From Clostridia bacterium (lineage in GTDB: Bacteria; Bacillota; Clostridia; UMGS1883), in contig JAFUJG010000276.1 in the NCBI GenBank assembly GCA_017468215.1, positions 1-13,321 of the forward strand: DNA of 13,321 nucleotides, read 5' to 3'. Both the position numbers and the translations under genes were made by a program. Numbering within the stretch: position 1 is the first letter of the stretch; every line of letters starts with the position of its first letter. Of the stretch, positions 6,659 through 13,321 are shown piece after piece. The notes beneath the pieces are model-generated. The model was not told the origin of the DNA. It saw only the letters and a list, made by a program, of their open reading frames with translations, and searched no databases.

Positions 6659-7837
6659 ATGCGAGAAATATTATTGGTAAAATATGGTGAAATTATCTTA
6701 AAGGGTTTAAACCGTAATAAGTTCGAGGACATGTTAATAGGCAATATCCGCCGTGCTGCAGGTGACGAATGGATAGCAAGCGTTAAAAAGAGCCAGGCTA
6801 TCATTTACATTACCCCCTGCGAGGGCAGAGACATTGATGCTTTGGCAACACGCATTTCCAAGGTTTTCGGTATTGCGTCCATTACAAGAGCAGGCGTTTT
6901 TGAAAAGGACATGGATACAATACTGGAAAAGGGCAGCGAATACCTTGCACCCTTTATGGCAAATGTTAAAACCTTTAAGGTTGAAGCAAAGCGAAGCGAC
7001 AAAAAGTTCCCTTATAATTCACCCGAAATCTCACGACTTATGGGCGGTGCAATTTTGTCAAAGTGCCACTATCTTAAGGTTAACGTAAACGAGCCCGATG
7101 CATTGGTAAGGGTTGAAATTCGTGATAACGAGGCTTATGTTTTCTCCGACAGTGCTGTTATCAAGGGTCAGGGCGGTATGCCTGTGAGAAGTAACGGCAG
7201 AGCCACACTTTTAATCTCCGGCGGTATCGATTCGCCCGTGGCAGGTTACATGATGGCAAAGCGTGGCGTTGAGCTGGAAGCGGTGCACTTTACATCGCCT
7301 CCGTACACAAGTGAGCTGGCAAAGGAAAAGGTTGTAAATTTGGCAAAGATTATTGCTCAGTACACAGGCGGCTTTACAATGTATGTTGTGCCCTTTACCG
7401 AGCAACAGCTGGCAATCCGTGACAACTGCCCCGAGGAGCATCTTACAATTATCATGCGCAGAATGATGATGAAGGTTACCGAAAAAATAGCAAAGCGTAA
7501 CAAGAGCATGGCTCTTATTACAGGCGAAAGCCTCGGGCAGGTTGCAAGCCAGACCATTGAGGCACTTTCTGTTACAAATGCTTCTACCGAAATGAACGTT
7601 TTAAGACCTCTTATCGGTATGGATAAGGAAGAAATTATACAGATTGCACGCCGCATCGGCACCTTTGAAACATCTATCCTTCCTTATGAGGATTGCTGTA
7701 CTGTATTTGTGCCCAAGCATCCCACAACAAGACCCAAAATAGAAAACATATTAAAGAGCGAAAGTAAACTTGATATGGATTACTGGGTAGAGAAGGCACT
7801 TAATGATACAGAATGGATAAGAATAGAGGCAGAGTAA
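6659..7837 (+). CDS. thiI: tRNA uridine 4-sulfurtransferase ThiI
   Basis: Adenylates U8 of tRNA and replaces its oxygen with sulfur from the neighbouring desulfurase, giving 4-thiouridine; in some bacteria it also serves thiamin thiazole synthesis. With the start at 6659 the protein has 392 residues: an N-terminal ferredoxin-like domain (from REILLVKYGEI), a THUMP domain (to about 165), and a PP-loop ATP pyrophosphatase domain with SGGIDS at 187-192. The segment YEDCCTVFVPKHP carries Cys346 and Cys347, one of which aligns by position with the catalytic cysteine of the family. The rhodanese domain of E. coli ThiI is absent, as usual in Firmicutes. An in-frame ATG at 6641 would abut the nifS stop, but only the ATG at 6659 has an SD (GAGAGG, 6645-6650), so I choose it. 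Confidence 0.95.
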   Translation: MREILLVKYGEIILKGLNRNKFEDMLIGNIRRAAGDEWIASVKKSQAIIYITPCEGRDIDALATRISKVFGIASITRAGVFEKDMDTILEKGSEYLAPFMANVKTFKVEAKRSDKKFPYNSPEISRLMGGAILSKCHYLKVNVNEPDALVRVEIRDNEAYVFSDSAVIKGQGGMPVRSNGRATLLISGGIDSPVAGYMMAKRGVELEAVHFTSPPYTSELAKEKVVNLAKIIAQYTGGFTMYVVPFTEQQLAIRDNCPEEHLTIIMRRMMMKVTEKIAKRNKSMALITGESLGQVASQTIEALSVTNASTEMNVLRPLIGMDKEEIIQIARRIGTFETSILPYEDCCTVFVPKHPTTRPKIENILKSESKLDMDYWVEKALNDTEWIRIEAE

Positions 7838-7975
7838 GGGCCCTCAGTTTAATTCGATTAGGTAACTGCAACATTTTTATAAGGTACGGGGACAGGGCTG
7901 CTTTTGCATATCGGGAGACGATTTGCAAAAGGAAGCTTGCGAGCTTCTGTCACCCACTGTCCCACGTTGTGGGCT
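7838..7975 (+). other. Strongly structured intergenic element (RNA or palindromic repeat)
   Basis: The 171-base gap between thiI and cinA holds nested inverted repeats. Hairpin A: 7901-7908 (CTTTTGCA) pairs with 7924-7931, then a T-T mismatch, then 7910-7913 with 7919-7922, loop GGAGA. Hairpin B: 7932-7937 (GAAGCT) with 7942-7947, loop TGCG. Both are enclosed by an outer helix: ACG 7886-7888 with CGT 7965-7967, GGGACAG 7889-7895 with CTGTCCC 7957-7963, and GG 7896-7897 with CC 7954-7955, with single bulged A at 7956 and 7964. A weak closing helix GCCC 7840-7843 / GGGC 7971-7974 is possible. No T-run follows, so it is not a terminator. It does not match a riboswitch, 6S or SRP RNA that I know. 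The GGGGACAG...CTGTCCC outer arms recall palindromic elements linked to REP-type (Y1) transposases. Confidence 0.6.
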
Positions 7976-8008
7976 GAACTTAATTTGGGAGAAAGGGTTT
8001 GATTATTT

Positions 8009-9250
8009 ATGCTTACAGCAGAGATTATTTGCGTTGGTACCGAGCTTTTAATGGGGCAGGTTTTAAATACAAACGAGCAGTTTATAGCATCCCGGCTTAC
8101 TATGGCAGGTATAGCACTTAACTATTCCTCTGTTGTAGGCGATAATCCCCAAAGGCTTAAGGACACTCTTTTGCGGGCAAAGGACCGCAGTGATATTATA
8201 ATAATGACAGGCGGATTAGGCCCCACAGATGACGATTTAACAAAGGAAACCGTTGCTCAGGTGTTTAACAAAAAGCTGGTGTTTCATCCCGAATGTATGG
8301 AAAAGATGGCTCTATACCTTAAGGATGCCGGCAGAAACATGACAAAAAACAACGAAAAGCAGGCATATCTGCCCGAGGAGTGTATTGTTATTGAAAATGA
8401 CAACGGCACAGCTCCCGGGTGTATCATTGAGGAGGGCGGCAAGGCGGCGATTATGCTTCCCGGTCCTCCCAGAGAGATGATGCCCATGTTTAACGTGACG
8501 GTTTTCCCTTATCTTAAGGAAAAATCGGGCGTTGTGCTGTACAGCCGTGTTTTAAGGCTTTTTGGTATAGGCGAAAGCAGAGCTGCCGCTATGTGTGACG
8601 ATTTGATAAAAAACCAGAGCAATCCCACCATTGCGCCCTATGCAAAGGAAGGTGAGGTTACCTTCCGTATAACAGCCTCGGCAGAATGTGAAGAAGAAGC
8701 AAAGCTTCTGGTAGATGAAAAGTGCTCTAAGATGTACGAAATCCTTGGGGAATATATCTACGGCGAGGGTGATGAAAACTCTCTTGCAAATGTAGTTGTG
8801 CAGGCACTAAGGGAGAAAAACCTCACCGTTGCAACCTGTGAAAGCTGTACAGGCGGCCTTATAGGCAAAATGATAACAAATGTATCGGGCTCCAGCGAGG
8901 TTTACGGCTTCGGCTTTGTAACCTATGCAAACGAGGCGAAAATGCAGCTTGTGGGCGTAAAGGGTGAAACCCTCAAAAAGTACGGTGCCGTAAGCGAGGA
9001 AACTGCACGTGAAATGGCTCGGGGCGCACGTTTGGTTTCCGGAAGCGACATTGGAGTTTCTGTAACAGGCATTGCAGGCCCCGGAGGCGGCAGCAAGGAA
9101 AAGCCTGTGGGTTTGGTATATATCGGCGTGAGCGACAAGCATGGATGCGATGTTTTCAGATTTGTGCAGCACGGCGACAGAGAAAGAGTGAGAAATAAAA
9201 GTGCACTTTGTGCCCTTGACATAATAAGGAGAAGAATACAAAATGGATAA
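8009..9250 (+). CDS. cinA: CinA, NMN amidohydrolase / competence-damage inducible protein
   Basis: Full-length two-domain CinA, 413 residues, cytoplasmic. The N-terminal molybdopterin-binding-like domain (about 1-170; COG1058, ADP-ribose pyrophosphatase in some members) shows AEIICVGTELLMGQVLNTN and TGGLGPTDDD at 67-76. The C-terminal PncC domain (about 262-413) shows TCESCTGG at 276-283 and VSVTGIAGPGGG at 350-361; this domain converts nicotinamide mononucleotide to nicotinate mononucleotide for NAD recycling. In some Gram-positives cinA lies by recA and responds to competence, but no recA is seen here. SD GGAGAAAGGG at 7988-7997 lies 11 bases before the ATG. The stop overlaps luxS by 8 bases, so translation of the two is likely coupled. 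Confidence 0.95.
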   Translation: MLTAEIICVGTELLMGQVLNTNEQFIASRLTMAGIALNYSSVVGDNPQRLKDTLLRAKDRSDIIIMTGGLGPTDDDLTKETVAQVFNKKLVFHPECMEKMALYLKDAGRNMTKNNEKQAYLPEECIVIENDNGTAPGCIIEEGGKAAIMLPGPPREMMPMFNVTVFPYLKEKSGVVLYSRVLRLFGIGESRAAAMCDDLIKNQSNPTIAPYAKEGEVTFRITASAECEEEAKLLVDEKCSKMYEILGEYIYGEGDENSLANVVVQALREKNLTVATCESCTGGLIGKMITNVSGSSEVYGFGFVTYANEAKMQLVGVKGETLKKYGAVSEETAREMARGARLVSGSDIGVSVTGIAGPGGGSKEKPVGLVYIGVSDKHGCDVFRFVQHGDRERVRNKSALCALDIIRRRIQNG

Positions 9251-9710
9251 AATAGCATCTTTTACAGTTGACCATGATTTGCTCACAGAGGGAATGTACA
9301 TATCACGTATTGACGGTGATATAACAACCTTTGATTTGAGATGCCGAAAACCCAACATGGGTGACTATATGGATAATGTGACAATGCATTCAGTAGAGCA
9401 TATGTTTGCAACACTTGTAAGAAACAGTGCCATTGGCGATAAGGTTATATACTTTGGCCCCATGGGCTGCAGAACAGGCTTTTATCTTTTAACAAGCTCT
9501 GTTGCACCCGATGCTGTTTTTGAAGAAACAAAAAAGGTTTTAAGAGGCATCCTTAACGAGGATAAAATGTACGGTCAGTCAAGACGTGAATGCGGAAACT
9601 ACCTTGAACTTGACTTGGAGAAGGCAAAGACTGAGTGCAGAAGATACCTTGACATATTGGAATCAAAGGGCGAAAAGAACGATTTTACCTACAAAGGAGA
9701 AAAAATATGA
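9243..9710 (+). CDS. luxS: S-ribosylhomocysteine lyase LuxS
   Basis: Cleaves S-ribosylhomocysteine to homocysteine and 4,5-dihydroxypentane-2,3-dione, the precursor of autoinducer-2. At 155 residues it has normal length. The metal-binding HxxEH motif gives His49, Glu52 and His53; the third metal ligand is Cys117 in RRECGNY; the active-site cysteine is Cys76 in GPMGCRTGFY. The N-terminus (IASFTVDHDLL) matches the family. SD AAGGAG at 9226-9231 lies inside the end of cinA, 11 bases before the ATG. The gene overlaps cinA by 8 bases and mtnN by 4 (ATGA), which places substrate production and use in one translational chain. Confidence 0.98.
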   Translation: MDKIASFTVDHDLLTEGMYISRIDGDITTFDLRCRKPNMGDYMDNVTMHSVEHMFATLVRNSAIGDKVIYFGPMGCRTGFYLLTSSVAPDAVFEETKKVLRGILNEDKMYGQSRRECGNYLELDLEKAKTECRRYLDILESKGEKNDFTYKGEKI

Positions 9711-10396
9711 TAGGCATTATTTGTGCAATGCAGATTGAGATTGATAAAATTAACGAGGCTATAGAAAACAAGCGTACCGAGACTGTAAGCGGTATCGTTT
9801 TTACAAGCGGAACCCTTCACGGCAAGGAGGTTGTAACAGCGGTCTCGGGTGTAGGTAAGGTTTTTGCCGCAATATGCACCGAGGCCATGATTCTCCGATA
9901 CAACCCTGATGCTATTATAAACACAGGCGTTGCAGGCACACTTACCCACAAGCTTGGTATATGTGATGTTGCCGTATCCGCACAGGTTGTACAGCACGAC
10001 ATGGACACATCTCCCTTGGGTGACCCTGTGGGCCTTTTGTCGGGAATTAATATTGTAAAAATTCCTGCTGACGAAAAAATTGCCAAAGAGATGGCAGCAT
10101 GCGTTGAAAAAATTGGATTAAAGAGCCTTATAGGTACTATTGCCTCGGGTGACCAGTTTATAAACAGTGCAGAAAAGAAAAGCTTTATTGCAAAAGAATT
10201 CGACGCTATTGCCTGCGAAATGGAGGGTGGCAGTGTAGGTCATGTGTGCTACGTTAACCACACTCCCTTTGCTGTTATCCGTGCCATAAGTGACGGAGCA
10301 GGCGACGACAGCCATATGGATTATCCCACCTTTGCAAGCATTGCGGCCCAAAAGAGTGCAGAGGCGGTAAAACTGTTTGTTAAGGAGTGTTGTTAA
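9707..10396 (+). CDS. mtnN: 5'-methylthioadenosine/S-adenosylhomocysteine nucleosidase
   Basis: Hydrolyses S-adenosylhomocysteine to adenine and S-ribosylhomocysteine (the LuxS substrate), and methylthioadenosine to adenine and methylthioribose. The 229 residues show the catalytic Glu11 in the N-terminal GIICAMQIEID, the phosphorylase-fold motif NTGVAGTL (72-79), the ribose-binding Met172-Glu173 in CEMEGGSVGHV, and the catalytic Asp196 in ISDGAGDD. Residue roles are assigned by alignment of motifs to the E. coli enzyme. The ATG overlaps the luxS TGA (ATGA), with SD AAAGGAG at 9693-9699. The stop lies 1 base before the ade start. Confidence 0.96.
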   Translation: MIGIICAMQIEIDKINEAIENKRTETVSGIVFTSGTLHGKEVVTAVSGVGKVFAAICTEAMILRYNPDAIINTGVAGTLTHKLGICDVAVSAQVVQHDMDTSPLGDPVGLLSGINIVKIPADEKIAKEMAACVEKIGLKSLIGTIASGDQFINSAEKKSFIAKEFDAIACEMEGGSVGHVCYVNHTPFAVIRAISDGAGDDSHMDYPTFASIAAQKSAEAVKLFVKECC

Positions 10397-10397
10397 C

Positions 10398-12053
10398 ATG
10401 AATAACTACAGACGAATCAAAGCGGCAAAAGGCGAGGAGAAATGCGACCTTGTTATTAAAAATGCTAAAGTAGTTGATGTTTTTACTCACAGCATTATTG
10501 AAGGCGATGTAGCCGTTGCCGACGGTGTTATAGTGGGTATAGGCGAATATGAAGGTGAAAAGGTGATTGATGCCAATAATTCCTATGTAATGCCCTCCTT
10601 TGTGGAGAGCCATGTTCATGTGGAATCCAGCATGCTCACCGTTGGGGAATATGCAAAGCTTTGTGCCGTAAAGGGCGTTACCGAGGTTATTGCCGACCCC
10701 CATGAAATTGCAAATGTATCCGGCGAGGAAGGCTTGAAATTTATGCTTGAAGGAGCAAAAGGTCTTCCTGTAAATATTCATTTCATGCTTCCCAGCTGTG
10801 TGCCCGCAACCCCCTTTGATTCCTCAGGCTGCGTGATTGACTCCAATCTTTTGCACGAACTGATGGAAAAGTATGACTTTTACGGTCTTGGCGAAATGAT
10901 GAACTATCCCGGACTTTTAGGCTGTGTTAGTGATGTTGTTGACAAGCTCAATACCGATAAAATAATCGACGGTCATGCTCCGCTTCTTACAGGCAAGGCT
11001 TTGAACGCTTATGCTGCGGCAGGTATTGCCACCGACCACGAATGCTCCAACAAAGACGAAGCATTGGAAAAGATAGCTCTTGGTATGTATGTGCTTATGC
11101 GTGAGGGCACACAGTCCAGAAATGTGACAGAGCTGGCAGGTGCGGTTAATCCACACACCTTAAGACGCTTTTTGTTCTGCACAGATGACAGGTATCTTGG
11201 TGATGTGATAGAGCATGGCTCAATATCCAACTGTATTAAGGTGGCGGTTGCAGCAGGGGTAGACCCCATTGATGCAATTGTTATGGCAAGCTTAAATCCG
11301 ACTGAATGCTACCACTTAGGAAAACGTGGTGCAATTGCACCCTCCTATAAGGCGGATATTGTTATAAGTGAGGACATATGTGCCGAAAGGATTACACACG
11401 TTTTAAAGGACGGCGTGCTTATTGCCCAAAACGGAAAGCCGCTTTTTGATACAACCAATGCTCCCGACTCTGCAGTACGTGACAGCGTTCATATTAACCC
11501 TGTTTCGGCAAAGGATTTTGAAATAAGCTTTGAAAAGGGTATGGATGCAATAAAGGTGTTGCCTCATTCGCTCTTGACAGAGGGCTGCAAGGTAGAAAGT
11601 AGGGAAGGACTTAACCTTTGTGCCGTTATCGAAAGGCACAAAATGACAGGTAATATAGGCAAGTGCTTTTTACAGGATTTTGGTCTTTGCGGCGGTGCAA
11701 TTGCACAGAGCATAGGTCATGATTCTCACAACATTACCGTTGTGGGCAGCGACACCGCCTCAATGGCACAAGCTGTTAACGCTCTTGGTAAAATAGGCGG
11801 TATGAGCGTTGTAAAGGACGGAAAGCTTGCGGCATTTATGCCGCTTCCAATAGCGGGCATTATGAGCGATAAATCGGCAGAGGAAACCCTCAGGCTGCAT
11901 GAGAAAATAACAACTGCAGTAAAGGATATTTCTACCAATAAGGATATCGACCCCTTTATGATGCTTTCGTTCCTTTCCCTGCTTGTTATTCCCAGCGTTA
12001 AAATAAGCGACAAGGGTCTTTTCGATGTTAATAAATTTGAATTTTTAAAGTGA
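10398..12053 (+). CDS. ade: Adenine deaminase
   Basis: Metal-dependent amidohydrolase that converts adenine to hypoxanthine and ammonia. The 551 residues show the family's metal and active-site motifs: HVHVES at 72-77, DPHEI at 100-104, GEMMNYPG, GHAPLL from 192, TDHEC from 212 and CTDDR from 261, plus the C-terminal adenine deaminase domain with GHDSHN. Length is close to the Bacillus enzyme. Start: the ATG at 10398 has SD AAGGAGTG at 10382-10389; an in-frame TTG at 10377 has no SD and overlaps mtnN, so I reject it. Its place directly behind mtnN suggests that it consumes the adenine released there. It is the last gene before a strong terminator. Confidence 0.96.
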   Translation: MNNYRRIKAAKGEEKCDLVIKNAKVVDVFTHSIIEGDVAVADGVIVGIGEYEGEKVIDANNSYVMPSFVESHVHVESSMLTVGEYAKLCAVKGVTEVIADPHEIANVSGEEGLKFMLEGAKGLPVNIHFMLPSCVPATPFDSSGCVIDSNLLHELMEKYDFYGLGEMMNYPGLLGCVSDVVDKLNTDKIIDGHAPLLTGKALNAYAAAGIATDHECSNKDEALEKIALGMYVLMREGTQSRNVTELAGAVNPHTLRRFLFCTDDRYLGDVIEHGSISNCIKVAVAAGVDPIDAIVMASLNPTECYHLGKRGAIAPSYKADIVISEDICAERITHVLKDGVLIAQNGKPLFDTTNAPDSAVRDSVHINPVSAKDFEISFEKGMDAIKVLPHSLLTEGCKVESREGLNLCAVIERHKMTGNIGKCFLQDFGLCGGAIAQSIGHDSHNITVVGSDTASMAQAVNALGKIGGMSVVKDGKLAAFMPLPIAGIMSDKSAEETLRLHEKITTAVKDISTNKDIDPFMMLSFLSLLVIPSVKISDKGLFDVNKFEFLK

Positions 12054-12058
12054 TTTAG

Positions 12059-12104
12059 AAAGGGCGTAATTTCGAGCAAAAAAACTTGAAATTACGCCTT
12101 TTTT
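12059..12104 (+). terminator. Strong intrinsic terminator of the long operon
   Basis: GGCGTAATTTCGAG at 12063-12076 pairs with CTTGAAATTACGCC at 12085-12098: 14 bp with one G-U pair and an A-rich 8-base loop (12077-12084). Flanking AAA at 12059-12061 and a run of six T at 12099-12104 complete it. It starts 5 bases after the ade stop. Confidence 0.93.
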
Positions 12105-12108
12105 GTAA

Positions 12109-12137
12109 TTGACTTTGCATATAAATGGTGCTAACAT
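12109..12137 (+). promoter_or_regulatory. Predicted promoter of the ABC exporter gene
   Basis: TTGACT at 12109-12114, a 17-base spacer, and TAACAT at 12132-12137 preceded by TGC (extended -10). It begins 4 bases after the T-run of the upstream terminator. The start point would be near 12144, about 17 bases before the ATG. Confidence 0.55.
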
Positions 12138-12160
12138 ACAATTTGAAAGAAGGTGCTGTT

Positions 12161-13321
12161 ATGAAATTGGGAAAGTGGATATTCAGATACATAAAGCCCT
12201 ATGTCCCCGGGATGATTTTTGCGTTCTCGCTTACTATTATAAATACTGTTTTAAGCAATATCCGACCCCTTATTCAGGGTATGATTGTGGACGATGTTTT
12301 TGAAGGCGGAAATGCAGGCTTGCTTGTAAAGCTTGTGGTTGCACTTTTTCTGTCTATTATTCTGAAGGACATTTTCAGAATAACAGACCACTATATTCTT
12401 GAGGGCACAAGCCAGAAAATAGTGAAAAACATGCGTATAGAGCTTTACGAATCACTCCAGAGGCAGGACTTTAAGTTTTTTGACTCTAATCGTACAGGCG
12501 ATATTATGAACCGTCTTACAGGTGATATTGATTCTATCAGGCACTTTGTGGCATGGGTTATGAACGGTATGATTGAAAATTTGTTTTTGTTTGTGACCGC
12601 ACTGGTGATTCTGTGTTCAATTAACCCCTGGCTTACTCTGTCACTTTGTGCACTTACACCTCTTATTGCCGTTACAGGGTTTTTCTTTTCCAGAAGGGTT
12701 GGCCCGGCTTTCCGCAATGCACGTGCCTGCTTAAGCCAGCTCAATACAGTTGCTCAGGAGAACATATCCGGTAACCGTGTTGTAAAGGCTATGGTAAGAG
12801 AAGGCTATGAGAGAGAAAAATTTGACACAGCAAACCATGCGTACCGTGATGCAAACATAAAATCCAACCGTATTGCACAAAAATATATGCCTCTTTTAAA
12901 CTTTATGGCAAACACCATGAACGTACTGGTGCTTGTTGTAGGCGGCTGGATGGTTATAAACGAGAAAATGACTATAGGTGACTATGTAACCTTTAACTCC
13001 ATGAGCTGGGCACTTAATGCTCCCATGCGTTCCTTGGGCTGGCTTATTAACGATACAAGTAATATGATGGCTTCTGCCGAAAAGGTTAAGGAGTTTTATC
13101 TTTCCGAGCCTGAGATTTACGGCAATAAGGCGGATGAAAACTGTGACGCAAGGTTAAATGGCGATGTTTGCTTTAACAATGTATCCTTCTCTTATGATGG
13201 CTCGCCTGCAATCAAAAATGTGTCTTTTGAAGCAAAAAAGGGGCAGACAATAGCCATTATAGGCGAAACAGGCTCGGGCAAATCCACCATTGCAAACCTT
13301 ATGTTCCGTTTTTACGATGCA
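12161..13321 (+). CDS. ABC exporter, permease-ATPase half transporter (3' end outside window)
   Basis: The reading frame is open for 387 codons to the window edge, so the gene is partial. The N-terminal membrane domain (about 1-320) has several hydrophobic helices, starting with one at about 15-35, and family-typical cytoplasmic segments such as LQRQDFKFFDSNRTGDIMNRLTGDID and the coupling-helix region AQENISGNRVVKAMVRE. The nucleotide-binding domain starts at about 330, with the A-loop Tyr345 (FSYDG) and Walker A GETGSGKST at 368-376. Q-loop, signature, Walker B and H-loop lie beyond the edge. It fits the multidrug/lipid exporter group (MsbA, LmrA, BmrA, TmrA/B); substrate unknown. In Firmicutes such genes often come as a heterodimer pair, so a partner may follow. 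SD AAGGTG at 12150-12155 sets the start. Confidence 0.95.
   Translation, partial: MKLGKWIFRYIKPYVPGMIFAFSLTIINTVLSNIRPLIQGMIVDDVFEGGNAGLLVKLVVALFLSIILKDIFRITDHYILEGTSQKIVKNMRIELYESLQRQDFKFFDSNRTGDIMNRLTGDIDSIRHFVAWVMNGMIENLFLFVTALVILCSINPWLTLSLCALTPLIAVTGFFFSRRVGPAFRNARACLSQLNTVAQENISGNRVVKAMVREGYEREKFDTANHAYRDANIKSNRIAQKYMPLLNFMANTMNVLVLVVGGWMVINEKMTIGDYVTFNSMSWALNAPMRSLGWLINDTSNMMASAEKVKEFYLSEPEIYGNKADENCDARLNGDVCFNNVSFSYDGSPAIKNVSFEAKKGQTIAIIGETGSGKSTIANLMFRFYDA

Noticed and set aside
7838..7975. Intrinsic terminator after thiI
   Set aside because: The stems are strong but no T-run follows any of them, so read-through into cinA is likely.
7838..8008. 6S RNA, SRP RNA or a known riboswitch in the thiI-cinA gap
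   Set aside because: There is no SRP GGAAGGAAGC-type loop, the layout is branched rather than the single rod of 6S RNA, and I see no conserved core of a riboswitch class I know.
8807..9358. A 183-codon minus-strand reading frame
   Set aside because: It lies opposite cinA and luxS, both certain, and its Cys/His-rich composition is that of an antisense shadow.
12109..12303. A 64-codon reading frame starting with TTG
   Set aside because: It begins in the promoter -35 and runs out of frame with the ABC exporter, whose frame at 12161 has an SD and family motifs.

Overview
The window looks like a chromosomal segment of a low-to-moderate GC Gram-positive anaerobe, most likely a member of Clostridia. 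The evidence is purine-rich Shine-Dalgarno (SD) sequences ahead of most genes, sigma-A type promoters (several with an extended -10 TGn), a nifS-thiI pair of the Firmicutes kind (ThiI without a rhodanese domain), and luxS-mtnN coupling. Genus cannot be judged from the sequence alone. There are 12 protein genes, the last cut by the right edge. I see no tRNA, rRNA, CRISPR array, phage gene or transposase.

Layout. (1) 1-2007: a promoter buried in a palindrome drives a membrane-anchored protein of unknown function and a THUMP-domain RNA methyltransferase. (2) 2050-2941: a single-gene unit with a consensus promoter, encoding a membrane-anchored protein with a charged linker, ending in a terminator that works on both strands. 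(3) 2945-5117, minus strand: mgtE (Mg2+ channel/transporter) followed 2 nt later by a secreted protein of unknown function. (4) 5132-12104, plus strand: a divergent promoter starts what looks like one long transcription unit: a small three-TM protein, cysteine desulfurase, thiI, a 171-nt gap holding a strongly structured element, then cinA, luxS, mtnN and ade, packed with overlaps of 8 and 4 nt and a 1-nt gap, and closed by a strong terminator at 12059-12104. (5) 12109 to the edge: a new promoter and the first 387 codons of an ABC exporter.

How the genes fit together. NifS and ThiI form a sulfur relay from cysteine to tRNA 4-thiouridine (and possibly thiamin thiazole). MtnN cleaves S-adenosylhomocysteine (SAH) to adenine and S-ribosylhomocysteine, LuxS turns the latter into homocysteine plus the AI-2 precursor DPD, and Ade deaminates the adenine to hypoxanthine. 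The last three genes of the operon therefore process the products of SAH breakdown. CinA (NMN amidohydrolase family) joins this block by translational overlap.

Most of the window is housekeeping. I did not find a clear undescribed system. The parts that best deserve a second look are the structured element at 7838-7975, the promoter palindrome at 23-59, and four uncharacterised membrane or secreted proteins.
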